Shown: positions 24,685 to 33,478 of the stretch, one piece after another
How positions within the stretch are numbered: the first letter of the stretch is position 1
How the letters are laid out: each line of letters starts with the position of its first letter
Origin: Allobosea sp. CRIB-10
Lineage (GTDB): Bacteria > Pseudomonadota > Alphaproteobacteria > Rhizobiales > Beijerinckiaceae
Reading direction: 5' to 3'
DNA: 64,000 nt
Assembly: GCF_900112185.1 (NCBI RefSeq)
Contig: NZ_FOKP01000029.1
Span: forward strand, 18,654-82,653
Notes under the pieces: generated by a model
The model's database searches: none
Seen by the model: only the letters and a program-made list of their open reading frames with translations
What the model was told of the DNA's origin: nothing
Translations under genes and position numbers: made by a program

Positions 24685-25169
24685 GGGATCTCGCCCGGTC
24701 GCGGTTCCGGCAGCCCGCTCATCGTGAGCCCCACGAACCGGACGCACATCTCGCTCTCCTTCATCCCGTGGCCGACGGCGAAGCTGGCCATCACGCCAAC
24801 AGCAAAGGCTTCACGGTGATGAGCCTTCGTTCTCCCTTAATGTGACGGCTCCCGCTCTCTTTGTGTAGCGGCCGAACGTCCCGTCTGCTCGGCCTCCATG
24901 GACATTGGTCTTAGGACCGTTGAGCGCAAGGAACTTCCATCATATCCGATACATGCCCGCGCTCGTCGTCCAAGCGCTCCTCGCGCGCAACCTCGGCGTC
25001 TGCGCGCGAGGAGCGGATGAACGACCAGCGCCGACGTGAAGGAGGCGCCCCGCTCGTCAGCAGGCCGGGCGGCGCAACTCGGCGCAAGGCCCGGCAATTC
25101 CGTCAAGCCCGGCACGCAAGCAGGATCGACGCCGTGCGATCCGCACATCACTGCCAACAGGAGCGTTCG
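24685..25169. other. divergent intergenic region without a supported gene
   Basis: 485 bases between the Sel1-repeat gene (minus) and the first small secreted-protein gene (plus). Open frames here (for example 24837-25157 minus) are Arg/Ala-rich and have no ribosome site, so I do not call them. The region should carry the promoter of the plus-strand run of secreted-protein genes. I saw no repeat or RNA. Confidence 0.4.
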
Positions 25170-25598
25170 ATGCGACGTCGTTGCGCCTATGTCTTGCTCG
25201 TGGCTTCGACCTTGTTCGTTCCGGCCTTGCCTGCCGGCGCCGAGCCCCGCGCGCCGCTAGCCGCCGGCGGCTGCTGGATGGTGCTGCCCAAGGGCGAGAA
25301 GCCCGAACGCGGCAATGCGGCCGAAGTCTTGTGCCTCCGCCGGGACGGCTATGGCCGTGTCCGCGAAAGCTCCTTCTACGGCGATGTCGCCGGCTGCGGC
25401 CGGGTGACCTACCGCACGAGCAACGGCCCGACCCTGGTCGAGATCGACTTCAGCGCCTGCACCAACGGCGCGCCGAACCACAGCCTGCTTTGCGCGAGCG
25501 GCTCCGGGCGCAACCCTGTGCCCTGTCTCCAGAGGGTGCCCGGCGACGACGAGCCGGTGGAGATGGAGCTTTATCCGCTGGACGGAGCAGGCTCGTGA
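25170..25598 (+). CDS. small secreted Cys-containing protein
   Basis: 142 aa starting at ATG 25170 with an AGGAGC site. The signal peptide runs to ALPAGAEP. The mature part has six Cys, in pairs such as GGCWMVL, VLCLRRDG, VAGCGRV and FSACTNG. It looks like a small disulfide-bonded periplasmic beta protein. No family recognised. The TGA overlaps the GTG start of the next gene (GTGA), so both are translated from one message. The start of a run of four small envelope genes. Confidence 0.65.
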   Translation: MRRRCAYVLLVASTLFVPALPAGAEPRAPLAAGGCWMVLPKGEKPERGNAAEVLCLRRDGYGRVRESSFYGDVAGCGRVTYRTSNGPTLVEIDFSACTNGAPNHSLLCASGSGRNPVPCLQRVPGDDEPVEMELYPLDGAGS

Positions 25599-26053
25599 GG
25601 TCCGCTTGCCTCCTCGCCACCGTGCTCGGCCCGCTGCTCCTGCAGCCTGTCCCGGTGCACGCTTCCGATTGCCCGGAGGGCAGGGCCCGGCCGCTTCCGG
25701 TGAAGGCCCCGATCGAACACCGGTTCGGGCACCGCCTGCATCCCGTCATCGGCATGGCGGTCTTCCAGCCGAACATGGTCTTCCGCACTCTCAGCGGCCA
25801 GGCCGTGGTGACGGTGCGAGCCGGCCGGGTCGAGCCCGTCGAAGCCACGCGGATCGGCCGCTTCGTGCGGATCCGGCAGCGCGACGGCAGCGAACTGCGC
25901 TACGGGCCGCTGTCGCAGCTCCGCGTCCGCGCCGGGCGCTGCGTCGCGGCCGGCGCGAGACTGGGCCGCACGACCTCGTCGCCCTTCACGCTCGCCCTGC
26001 GGCGAAACGAGCGATGGATCGATCCTGCGCCCTCGATGGGAGAGGCCCGGTGA
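25595..26053 (+). CDS. degenerate M23 (LytM)-like secreted protein
   Basis: 152 aa beginning at a GTG at 25595 that overlaps the previous stop. A signal peptide ends VHAS-DC. Residues 38-115 follow the LytM/M23 fold: HRFGHRLHPVIGMAVF in place of the usual FG-x-R-x-HP-x-x-G-x-x-x-H-x-G-x-D, then VVTVRAGRVEPV and a YG-x-L strand. The zinc ligands are absent: the HxxxD motif reads QPNMV, and the HxH position reads YGPLSQL. LytM proteins without ligands act as regulators of cell-wall amidases (EnvC/NlpD type), so binding rather than hydrolysis is likely. Confidence 0.68.
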   Translation: MRSACLLATVLGPLLLQPVPVHASDCPEGRARPLPVKAPIEHRFGHRLHPVIGMAVFQPNMVFRTLSGQAVVTVRAGRVEPVEATRIGRFVRIRQRDGSELRYGPLSQLRVRAGRCVAAGARLGRTTSSPFTLALRRNERWIDPAPSMGEAR

Positions 26054-26169
26054 TCTCCCGCCTCGCCGGAATTGCCCGCCAAGAGGAGGCAATGCACGGC
26101 AAGCCGGCGCAATGGCGCGGCGGGCCCGATCCGGAGCAGAAAGTCTCGATCCGCAGTTCGAGGGACCTC

Positions 26170-26661
26170 ATGCAAACACGCCGCTTTCTGTTGCCCCTGT
26201 TGACCCTGCCGCTGCTGTCCTCGGTTGCCGCGGCGGAGGCGACGTGCGGTCCGCGTGGCGGCGCGCTGATCGTCCGGCCGCGCCGGCCGGCGGAGCCGCT
26301 GTCGGCGCAGCTCTATGCGCTCGGCCCGCTGGTCCATGACGCGACGCTCGGGCTCGCCTTGCAGCGAGCCTGGAGCTGCTTCACGCCGGAGGAGGCCGTG
26401 CGAATGCGCTCGGCACTTGCCTGGGCGCGGGACGCGGTATCCCGGCCTGGCTTCGGCGAGATCAGGCCGGCGGTGCTGAAGACGGCCCGGAGGCGGGGCA
26501 AGGAAGCGGCCGCGCGGCTGGTGGCGAAGGGCGCCGGCAGCGAGGAGGCACGCGTCATGCAGGCCTCGTTGCGCTATGTTTTCGCGAGGGAAGAGGTCGG
26601 GGGGACGAGCGCCCGTCGGATCTGTGACGGCGATCGCTCGATCAGGGGGAATTCACGATGA
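26170..26661 (+). CDS. small secreted helical protein
   Basis: 163 aa from ATG 26170, preceded by a GAGGGA site. The signal peptide is RRFLLPLLTLPLLSSVAAAEA. The mature part is helical with two Cys (ATCGPRG and AWSCFTPEEA) and an Arg/Ala-rich second half. No family recognised. The stop overlaps the ATG of the next gene (26658), so the two are coupled. An ATG at 26092 is possible but would bury the signal peptide. Confidence 0.62.
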   Translation: MQTRRFLLPLLTLPLLSSVAAAEATCGPRGGALIVRPRRPAEPLSAQLYALGPLVHDATLGLALQRAWSCFTPEEAVRMRSALAWARDAVSRPGFGEIRPAVLKTARRRGKEAAARLVAKGAGSEEARVMQASLRYVFAREEVGGTSARRICDGDRSIRGNSR

Positions 26662-27290
26662 CAGGACAGACGGTCGCCGAAGGCGGCGAGACCTTCAGGG
26701 ATGCTTTCGACGGTTCGCTCAGGCGGCCCACCAAGCCGTTGACAATCGCGATGTTCCTCGCCCTCGGCGCCTTCGCCGCCGTCGCGGCGATCTACCTCAT
26801 GTTCGTGTTCGTGCCGCAAAACGGATTCCCGGCGATCCGCGATTGGTGGGCCGGGCTCGGAACCCGGTCCTTGCGCGGCGAATCCGCCGCCTTCTCCTCG
26901 ATCGCGATGGGCGCGGTCGCGACGATTGTCGTCGCCTCCTTCGCAGCCTTCACGCTGACGGAGGCCATTGCGGATCTGCGCAAGGAAAGGCCGTTGCGGG
27001 GCCTCGGCCGGGAGCTCGTCGTCATTCGCGAGCTGACGGAAGACGGCGTCGGCTATCGGGAGGGCGACATCCGGACGGTGCACGTGCCCTGGGCGCAGGT
27101 GCAGGAGCTGCGCTCGATGGATCTGCCGGCCTTCGAGGGCAAGCTCTTCTTCGTCATCGAGCTGAAGAGCCCGATCCACGAACGCGGTCGTCTCGTCTTC
27201 TGGGACGGGCAGGATCGTCACAACAGCATCGCCGGTCGTCTCCGCGAACGCCTGGCGACGTGCCGCGCCGCGCAAGCCGCCGCCGGCTGA
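26658..27290 (+). CDS. two-helix membrane protein with PH-like cytosolic domain
   Basis: 210 aa. Two hydrophobic segments at about residues 30-52 (MFLALGAFAAVAAIYLMFVF) and 80-100 (SIAMGAVATIVVASFAAFTL). The C-terminal half is a beta-rich domain (ELVVIRELTEDGVGYR ... VHVPWAQVQEL ... LFFVIELK) resembling bacterial PH/DUF304-type domains, where a W-x-x-(V/I) strand is characteristic. It has a strong AGGGGGA site and overlaps the upstream stop by 4 bases. The membrane genes at 30898 and 32075 share the W-x-x-V strand motif. Confidence 0.65.
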   Translation: MTGQTVAEGGETFRDAFDGSLRRPTKPLTIAMFLALGAFAAVAAIYLMFVFVPQNGFPAIRDWWAGLGTRSLRGESAAFSSIAMGAVATIVVASFAAFTLTEAIADLRKERPLRGLGRELVVIRELTEDGVGYREGDIRTVHVPWAQVQELRSMDLPAFEGKLFFVIELKSPIHERGRLVFWDGQDRHNSIAGRLRERLATCRAAQAAAG

Positions 27291-27307
27291 AGAGAAGGAG
27301 GGGACCG

Positions 27308-29593
27308 ATGCGGAAGTTGAATGCCTTTCCCTGTTTCGTGCTGTGCGGCCCCTTCCAAGGTTACGGCCCGGCACTGCCTGCCTTCGGTCGCTTCGAGCGG
27401 ATCGAGTGGCCGATGTATTCCCGGGGAGATTTCACGCGGCCGCTCCGCTTCACCGGAATGCTGGACCTCGATGGACCACACGCGCTGGCATATCTCCACG
27501 ATTCCGAATGGGCCGTGGTCCAGATCGATCGGGACGATCCTTGCGACTGGGTTAAGCGCGAGGACGGGACGGTCGAGCCCGGTCTGGTCTGTTTTGCCTC
27601 CGGTTTCGTGCTGTTCCGCGGTCCGCGCCGGACCGCGCTCAACATATTCACCGCTTACAAGAGCGGCATGCCCTTGAAGACGCCCCTGTCGGCGTTCCAG
27701 GATCGCACCGGCGTCGCCTCCGCCGGCGATTTCGGCGTGGCGATCGCGGGCGATGAAGGCTTCGCGCGCGCTGGCTTCTGCGGCGTCGCCCAGGCAGGAA
27801 TGGCGGAGCGGCGCGGGAGTTCTGATATTTTCGCAGAGGTCGACTGGTCCGGATACTGGGCCTTTGGCGTGGCTCTGGCCGGCGTGCGTGGTAATGCGTC
27901 CGCCGGCAGGGAAGGGATTGCCGTGGTTGAGAGTGGCGGCCATGCGCGGGCGGCACATAGCGGTGTGGCGATCGCCCGCCGACATCCCCGCAAAATCGGC
28001 ATCGCTCGTGGCCACTTCGGCAAATTCAGCGTCGTCGAGGCCGGCGGCAGCGGCATCGCCATCTCGCAGGCGAGTGAAGGGTCCGTGACCGTTGAGGCCC
28101 AAGGCGTCGCCGTGGCGACCGAGAACACGCGCTGGCTGGCGGTCGGCCGTGGCGGGATCGGCGTGGCGCAGGGGGATGTGGAGCAGCTGGACATCGCCGA
28201 CGATGCGCTCGTCGTCGCGGCGGGATTGGAAAGCGCGATCCGTTTCCGTCTGGGCCGTCGAGCGACGCTGATCATGCGTCACCGGCGGACAGAGGGCGTT
28301 GTCAGAGTGTTCACGACCTGCGGCGGAAACCTTGAGCCCAAGGTCTATAGCTATTGGGACGACGAGCTCCACGAGGAGTCCACCGACCGACTCGGTTCCG
28401 TCGATATCGAGCCGTGGGAGTCTGAGAAAGACGACGCGGTGTCTCTTTCCAAGTCTCCCGCCCCGGCTTTTCCCTCGGGCTTGCCGTGGTGGGTCGCCGC
28501 CCGGAACCACGATCCGGAGGCCGAAATCCTGCAAGAGCCGATACGAGAGGGAGAGATCGTCGTTCTGTGCGGCAATATTCCAGCAGCGGAGCTGGCGGCG
28601 GGGCGTAAGGACGGGAAATTGTGGCTCGGCGCCCTCATGGGCCAGGGCGATCTGCCGCTGAGCGATGGGGCACAATGCTGTCTGGTCAGGGTTGAGGGCG
28701 AGCATGCGCTCGGGCAGGGACGCGGCGAAATGGTCGGCTTCCGACAGGGGACGGCACTCTATCGCGGCACCCTGCGTGGCGCGGTCGCCTCGCTCCGCGC
28801 CGTTGGCGCCGACAAGGTGCTCGACGGCCATATCGCGCTGGCCGGGCCTGGCGGCGTCGCGCGTGTCGCGTCGCGGATGGACCCCGTGCCGCTGCCGCCT
28901 CCGCATCCCGCCGACATCGAGGAGCGCTATTACGGGACCCCGTCCAACCTTCTGCGCGGCGACCGCACCATCGGCCGCTATCCCTCCCTCGCCGTGGCCG
29001 GAGACGAGGGTTTCGCCATCTGCGACGGCGAGGCCCATGCCGGGGATCGCGGCGTGGCCTGTACGCGCGGCCTGGGCGTCGCGCGAGCCGGGGCCAATGG
29101 CCTCGCCCTCTGCGAGAACGGCCGCGCGATCGCCGGCGAGTCCGGGATCGCCTTGAGTCTTCCTCTGACCTACCCCGGTGAACTTGACCACGGTGGACAG
29201 GCTGTCGCGGGCGAGCATGGCATCGCGATTGCGGAGTGGAACGGTACGACCGCGATAGCCGGCGAGAGCGGCATCGCCATCGCCAGGGGACCATCGGGGG
29301 GCCAGGCTCGGGCGGGGGACTTGGGTGTCGCCATCGGCGCGGGGGGCGAGCAGGTCGCGGTCCATGGTGGCGGGCATGCGGTCGTCGTCGCAAAGCGGGG
29401 GCGGGTCAGCGGCTTTGACGGCGCGTTGCTCGTCGCCTGGGACGAAGCGACGAAGCGCTGGGTTCACGGCTTGGTCGGGCGGGACGGCATCGAGCCCGGT
29501 GTCGCCTATGTCGCCCGCAACGGCCGCTTCGAGCCCTGGACGAGCCCGGTGCTTGTGGAATTCCGCCACAAGCACCGACGAAGGCCGCGCTGA
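27308..29593 (+). CDS. beta-solenoid repeat protein (Ala-Gly-Asp octapeptide-like repeats)
   Basis: 761 aa from ATG 27308 with an ideal AAGGAGGGG site. There is no signal peptide. Residues 1-135 form a distinct beta-rich head (LDLDGPHALAYLHDSEW). Two blocks of short repeats follow, about 140-310 and 560-700. Their units look like GVAIAGDEGFARAGFCG and GESGIAIA, with a small residue every second position and Gly every 6-8, the pattern of left- or right-handed beta-helices. The segment between (310-560) is non-repetitive and contains WWVAARNHDPEAEIL. I recognise no named family. It sits among secreted and membrane proteins although itself apparently cytosolic or exported by another route. Confidence 0.75.
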   Translation: MRKLNAFPCFVLCGPFQGYGPALPAFGRFERIEWPMYSRGDFTRPLRFTGMLDLDGPHALAYLHDSEWAVVQIDRDDPCDWVKREDGTVEPGLVCFASGFVLFRGPRRTALNIFTAYKSGMPLKTPLSAFQDRTGVASAGDFGVAIAGDEGFARAGFCGVAQAGMAERRGSSDIFAEVDWSGYWAFGVALAGVRGNASAGREGIAVVESGGHARAAHSGVAIARRHPRKIGIARGHFGKFSVVEAGGSGIAISQASEGSVTVEAQGVAVATENTRWLAVGRGGIGVAQGDVEQLDIADDALVVAAGLESAIRFRLGRRATLIMRHRRTEGVVRVFTTCGGNLEPKVYSYWDDELHEESTDRLGSVDIEPWESEKDDAVSLSKSPAPAFPSGLPWWVAARNHDPEAEILQEPIREGEIVVLCGNIPAAELAAGRKDGKLWLGALMGQGDLPLSDGAQCCLVRVEGEHALGQGRGEMVGFRQGTALYRGTLRGAVASLRAVGADKVLDGHIALAGPGGVARVASRMDPVPLPPPHPADIEERYYGTPSNLLRGDRTIGRYPSLAVAGDEGFAICDGEAHAGDRGVACTRGLGVARAGANGLALCENGRAIAGESGIALSLPLTYPGELDHGGQAVAGEHGIAIAEWNGTTAIAGESGIAIARGPSGGQARAGDLGVAIGAGGEQVAVHGGGHAVVVAKRGRVSGFDGALLVAWDEATKRWVHGLVGRDGIEPGVAYVARNGRFEPWTSPVLVEFRHKHRRRPR

Positions 29594-29702
29594 GCGCCGG
29601 CATCCATCGGCAAGGCCGGGCAAGTCGGTGCAATACCGCGGCCGCCGCGTCGCGGCTATCCCTTCGTCCATCGGATCACCCCGACGGAACGGAGACTGAG
29701 CC

Positions 29703-30164
29703 ATGAAGAAACACCTCGCCCTCGCCGCCTTCGTCCTGCTCGCCGCGACAGGCGCGCAGGCCCAGCAGAGCCAGCAGAAGGTCGCCGTCAAGAACCGCGA
29801 TATGATCGTCGCCATCACCAGCGGGCAGCTGGAGGACAAAATCGTCGGCAAGCCCGAAATCTTCCAGCGGAGCAACATCGCCTACGCCATCGGCATGACG
29901 CGCAGCCTGCATCGGGCCTGCACCATCCTCTCGGCCGAGGACGGCGCGCGGCTGGAACGGCTCGAGCGGGCCTACCGGACGAGGAAGGCAAGCAACGAGA
30001 TCGACGCGGCGATGCAGGCCATGGTGCTGGGCGAACTCGACAACGGCGCCTCCGACACGGCCGCCCTGCTCGGCCGCTACGACTGCGCGGCGCTGGAGCG
30101 CGCCAAGCTGACCGGCCCGCTGCTCGTCTTCTGGAACAAATATCTCACCCGGCTCGCCGGGTGA
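29703..30164 (+). CDS. small secreted helical protein
   Basis: 153 aa. The signal peptide KKHLALAAFVLLAATGAQAQ ends in AQA-Q. The mature protein is helical and charged, with two Cys (HRACTIL and RYDCAAL) that could form one disulfide. It has a GGAGA site. No family recognised. It lies 28 bases upstream of the next secreted-protein gene, so the two likely share a message. Confidence 0.68.
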   Translation: MKKHLALAAFVLLAATGAQAQQSQQKVAVKNRDMIVAITSGQLEDKIVGKPEIFQRSNIAYAIGMTRSLHRACTILSAEDGARLERLERAYRTRKASNEIDAAMQAMVLGELDNGASDTAALLGRYDCAALERAKLTGPLLVFWNKYLTRLAG

Positions 30165-30192
30165 GCCGCCGACACCGCAAGAGGAGGTTCCC

Positions 30193-30759
30193 ATGCTCTC
30201 TCGCATTCGCATCGTCGCCGCGGCCTCGGTCGCGGCGCTGGCCACGCTCCTGGTATTGGCGGCCTCGGCGCAGACCCTGCCCTCGCCGCGCCTCGAAGCC
30301 CAGCGCCAGGCCAATGCGCAGTTCGAGACGTTTCGGGCCCGCTGCGGCAAGGACTATGTCGTCGCCGCCGACGTCTCGCCGCCACCGCGGGGCGGCTTCA
30401 CCACGACCCTGGGGACGCCTGTGCCCGGAGCGTCCTCCGGCCATACGCTCTATATCGCCTATGCCGATGTCCGCCTCGACGGGCGCGAGATCACGACCGA
30501 TATCGACCGCCGCAACGGGATCGCCTGGCGCGGAACGCTGGCCTACAGCGCCGCCGCCCTGCGCCAGATCTCGGTCGGCCAGGACGGGACCAGAGGCGCC
30601 TGGAGCCCGTGGCAGCCCGCAGGGCCGATCTACACGGTGACGCTGGAGCTCAAGGACGGGAGCTGGTCGAGCCGCGGGCAGGAGATGTCGCTTCTGGGCG
30701 CGCTGGGGCGCTACGCCAAGCTGAGGCGTCCGGCCTGCGCCGAGATTCCGGCAGGCTGA
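30193..30759 (+). CDS. small secreted protein
   Basis: 188 aa with a signal peptide (VAAASVAALATLLVLAASAQ). The mature part begins helical (LEAQRQANAQFETFRARCG) and continues as beta strands (SSGHTLYIAYADVRLDG ... PIYTVTLELKDG). Two Cys, one near the start of the mature part and one near the end (RPACAEI). AGGAGG ribosome site. No family recognised. Probably periplasmic and co-transcribed with the gene at 29703. Confidence 0.68.
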   Translation: MLSRIRIVAAASVAALATLLVLAASAQTLPSPRLEAQRQANAQFETFRARCGKDYVVAADVSPPPRGGFTTTLGTPVPGASSGHTLYIAYADVRLDGREITTDIDRRNGIAWRGTLAYSAAALRQISVGQDGTRGAWSPWQPAGPIYTVTLELKDGSWSSRGQEMSLLGALGRYAKLRRPACAEIPAG

Positions 30760-30897
30760 TCCGGCGATGGCGGCGGCATTCCCACCGCGACGATCGTCCG
30801 GTTCCACTTTTCGGCGGGGCTGACCATAAGATAATCTCGAAACCGAGGCGCGCGGCGGTGATGTCTCGCCCGTTGCCCGACGAATGCGGGGGATGAC

Positions 30898-31998
30898 ATG
30901 GACGAACCAAGCGTCGCCTTCAGTGTCGAGGGCAAAACCTTTCGCAGCCCGATCGGCGTGTTTTCCATCCTTGGCGTCTGCGCTCTCGCGGGCGCCATTC
31001 TCTGCCTGTTGCAACTCGTGACCAGGCCTTTGACGCTGTCGAACGCCGTCCCGCTGCTCTTCGGCGGCGTCGGAGGACTGATCGGGCTCGCGGCCGGCCT
31101 CGGCTTTACCGCCATGCATCTCAACGCATGGCGGGCCGGGCGTGATCCGGATGCCACCGCAAGGCGGATCACGCCTCTCGTCGTCACCGCCGGCGGGATC
31201 TTCATCGACCCCTATCCCTATGCCGGTCCCGGACCTCTGGGAGCGCGCCGCCGCCGCTTCGTGCCCTGGCGGGACGTCGCCGCGATCGGGCCGGTCAAGG
31301 AAACAGGCCTGTTTCCCGTGACGGTGGCGGAGAAGGACGGGGTTCAGAAGACCGTCTACGAAATCCCCGAACAGGCGCGCGGCGAGGCCGGTGCGACGCC
31401 GTACGCCACGCTCCTCGCCGCCCGGGAGCGCTATCTGGCCGGGCTTTCATCGGCGGCCCGTGCCGCGACGGGGACGTTCCTCGTTCCGGTCGTCAGGGCG
31501 GCGCCGCCGATCTGGCGCGTGCTCGGTGGCGGCGTGCTGCTCGCGGGCGCGGCCGTCTTCGCTCTCCTGCTGACCGCGACAGCCGCGGCGACGAAGAGCG
31601 CCAATCTCGACCTCAAGGCCTTTCTCACGCTTCTGGGCTGGAGCGCGATTATCGCGTTCGTCGCCTTTGCGATCGTCGCCGCCGCGATCGGGGCCTGGCG
31701 CGCCCGAGGCCAGCAAGCAGCCTGGCCAGTCGCCACGATCGAGGCGGACGGCTTCACCGCCACCGCCCTACCGCATGGGGCCGGCGACCTCTTCGGCGAA
31801 CTGGAAGGCCGCAGCCGCCGCGTCGCCTGGCCGGAGGTCCGACGCATCGAGCCGCCGCTCCCCGGCGAGAACGAGTTCATCGTCGATATCGGCGAGCGCC
31901 AGCCGCTGCGGCTGCCGGCTTCCGCCAGGGCCGAAGACGGGCGGACGCTTCACCCGGCGCTAGCCGAGGCATGGCGATCATCGCGCTCGGAAAACTGA
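30898..31998 (+). CDS. four-helix membrane protein with two PH-like domains
   Basis: 366 aa. Hydrophobic segments at about residues 22-44, 52-75, 205-230 and 242-268. After each pair comes a beta-rich soluble domain containing a Trp-centred strand: RRFVPWRDVAAIGPV in the first half and RRVAWPEVRRIEPP in the second. So the protein looks like an internal duplication of a 2-TM plus PH-like unit. The last 50 residues closely resemble the end of the next gene (32075). Inner membrane; function unknown. Confidence 0.7.
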   Translation: MDEPSVAFSVEGKTFRSPIGVFSILGVCALAGAILCLLQLVTRPLTLSNAVPLLFGGVGGLIGLAAGLGFTAMHLNAWRAGRDPDATARRITPLVVTAGGIFIDPYPYAGPGPLGARRRRFVPWRDVAAIGPVKETGLFPVTVAEKDGVQKTVYEIPEQARGEAGATPYATLLAARERYLAGLSSAARAATGTFLVPVVRAAPPIWRVLGGGVLLAGAAVFALLLTATAAATKSANLDLKAFLTLLGWSAIIAFVAFAIVAAAIGAWRARGQQAAWPVATIEADGFTATALPHGAGDLFGELEGRSRRVAWPEVRRIEPPLPGENEFIVDIGERQPLRLPASARAEDGRTLHPALAEAWRSSRSEN

Positions 31999-32074
31999 GG
32001 TCGAGGCGGAACAACTCATCGCCGCCTCGGCTCGCGCCGCCGCGCCCTCTGGATCGGACTGCAGGAATGTCACG

Positions 32075-32515
32075 ATGACGGAGCCCATCGAGGGAACGCG
32101 CATCGTCTTCAGCATGGAAGCCAAGCCCATGCGCGCGATCAGCTGGCTCTTTCTGGCGATCGGGACGTTTTTCGTCTTTTCTGGAACGCAGATGGGATGG
32201 GTGGCGCTGAGCCAAGCGAGTGCCCCCGGATCTGAGACGACATTCTTGCTGGGGTTTGCGGCGATCGTTCTTGCGGCAGGCCTGGTGCAGCCGGCGGGCA
32301 ACGACAACGGCGATCTCGAAGAGGAAGGCCACAACGTCACCTGGCAACAGGTGCGGAACATCGAGCCGCCGATCGCAGACGAGGACAGCTTCGCCGTCGA
32401 TGTCGGCTGGCGCCAGCCGCTGCGCCTGCCGACCTCGGCGAGGTCGGAGGATGGCCGCACCTTTTCCCCGGCCCTCCTCAAGCGTGGCAGGCCTGGCGCG
32501 ATTCTGCCGAACTGA
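32075..32515 (+). CDS. shortened paralogue of the preceding membrane protein
   Basis: 146 aa with two hydrophobic segments (SWLFLAIGTFFVFSGT and TFLLGFAAIVLAAGLV). The C-terminal 50 residues repeat the preceding protein with the same order of motifs: VTWQQVRNIEPP versus VAWPEVRRIEPP, then RQPLRLPTSARSEDGRTF versus RQPLRLPASARAEDGRTL. This is a tandem duplication that kept only one 2-TM plus PH-like unit. It has its own ribosome site (AGGAATG). Function unknown. Confidence 0.65.
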   Translation: MTEPIEGTRIVFSMEAKPMRAISWLFLAIGTFFVFSGTQMGWVALSQASAPGSETTFLLGFAAIVLAAGLVQPAGNDNGDLEEEGHNVTWQQVRNIEPPIADEDSFAVDVGWRQPLRLPTSARSEDGRTFSPALLKRGRPGAILPN

Positions 32516-32534
32516 GAGACGGGCCTGGGCCTGC

Positions 32535-33362
32535 TTAAATGAAGCCGACCGGGGCGCCGAGCCGCGTGGGTGGCCATTTGAGATCGAACAGCAGGAACAT
32601 GGCCGTCTGGACGGCATTCGGGAAATCCCCGACCGACCCGCCGGCCGCCGGGCAAGGCAACTCGCCGATGGCGGGATCGTCGAGCGAGCGCAGCAGGGCA
32701 AGGCAGGCGAGGACGAGCGTATGAGCCGGCAGGGCCACGCCGAGCTCGTAAAGCAGAGTCGCATCGGCGCGCTCGCGCGCCCGATCGACCAGCTCGCGCA
32801 GCATCGGTTGCGGCGTCCAGACCTGATCCACAAGACCCCGTCGCAACGCCTGATCGCTCCAGTCGAGCTGAGGGGCCAGGGCCAACAGCAGCGAACCGAG
32901 AGATGGGCCCGGCTCTGCGATGTCCCTCGGCCCGGCGAAATCCGCCCAGCTCAGGCCGAGCATGGGGAACAGCCGCCCCGGCAATCCGGAGACGCCGGCC
33001 CCCTGCCAGGCATCTGGAATCCGCCCAAAGGCGACCATATGCAGCGCGCCGAGGAGAAGCTGCGAGGGGCTGCAGCGAAATTCGTCGCAAACCTCGCGAA
33101 ATCGTTGGGAATGTTTCGCACGCTCACAGAGCGCCACAACCGAAGCCGGCGCCTCGGGCCAATCCTCGCCGCGCAGCACTCCTTGCAAGTCTGGCGATCG
33201 CCAATCGAGAGAAGAGGCGAGCGCTACGATGTCCGGCCCGAGGGGTGGATCGTATGGCTCCGGTGGGTAAAGGTCCGGCACCGGCATGCCCGTCGGCCTC
33301 GGGTGCCTCAGATCCTCGACGATGGCATGAAACCGGTCGAGCCAGTCGTTCCAAACGCTCAT
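32535..33362 (-). CDS. uncharacterised soluble protein
   Basis: 275 aa from ATG 33362 with an AAGGAGG site. No signal peptide or long hydrophobic helix. It is helical, Trp/Leu/Pro-rich and appears to hold two related halves: LDWRSPDLQGVLRGEDWPEAPA in the first half and LDWSDQALRRGLVDQVWTPQPM in the second, each followed by a helix with ERA and a LLLGALHMV or LVLACLALL stretch. An internal repeat is therefore likely. It is convergent with the plus-strand membrane genes. Function unknown. Confidence 0.65.
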   Translation of the reverse strand: MSVWNDWLDRFHAIVEDLRHPRPTGMPVPDLYPPEPYDPPLGPDIVALASSLDWRSPDLQGVLRGEDWPEAPASVVALCERAKHSQRFREVCDEFRCSPSQLLLGALHMVAFGRIPDAWQGAGVSGLPGRLFPMLGLSWADFAGPRDIAEPGPSLGSLLLALAPQLDWSDQALRRGLVDQVWTPQPMLRELVDRARERADATLLYELGVALPAHTLVLACLALLRSLDDPAIGELPCPAAGGSVGDFPNAVQTAMFLLFDLKWPPTRLGAPVGFI

Positions 33363-33478
33363 CACCGCCTCCTTGAACGGCTATCTTGCCGTGCCTGTGC
33401 CGACCCGGGCAATTGATGCCGATTGCATCGCATTGCGATCGGCATCCTGCCCTGCGCGATCGATCATGACCCTGTGCG

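Noticed and set aside
22561..24819. Open frame of 752 codons opposite the Sel1-repeat gene
   Set aside because: Antisense shadow of a repeat-rich gene; lacks a ribosome site and domain.
24837..25157. 106-codon minus-strand frame in the intergenic region
   Set aside because: Arg/Ala-rich, no ribosome site, no family resemblance.
27218..29878. Open frame of 886 codons opposite the beta-solenoid gene
   Set aside because: The repeat structure of the plus-strand gene keeps the antisense frame open; no recognisable protein.
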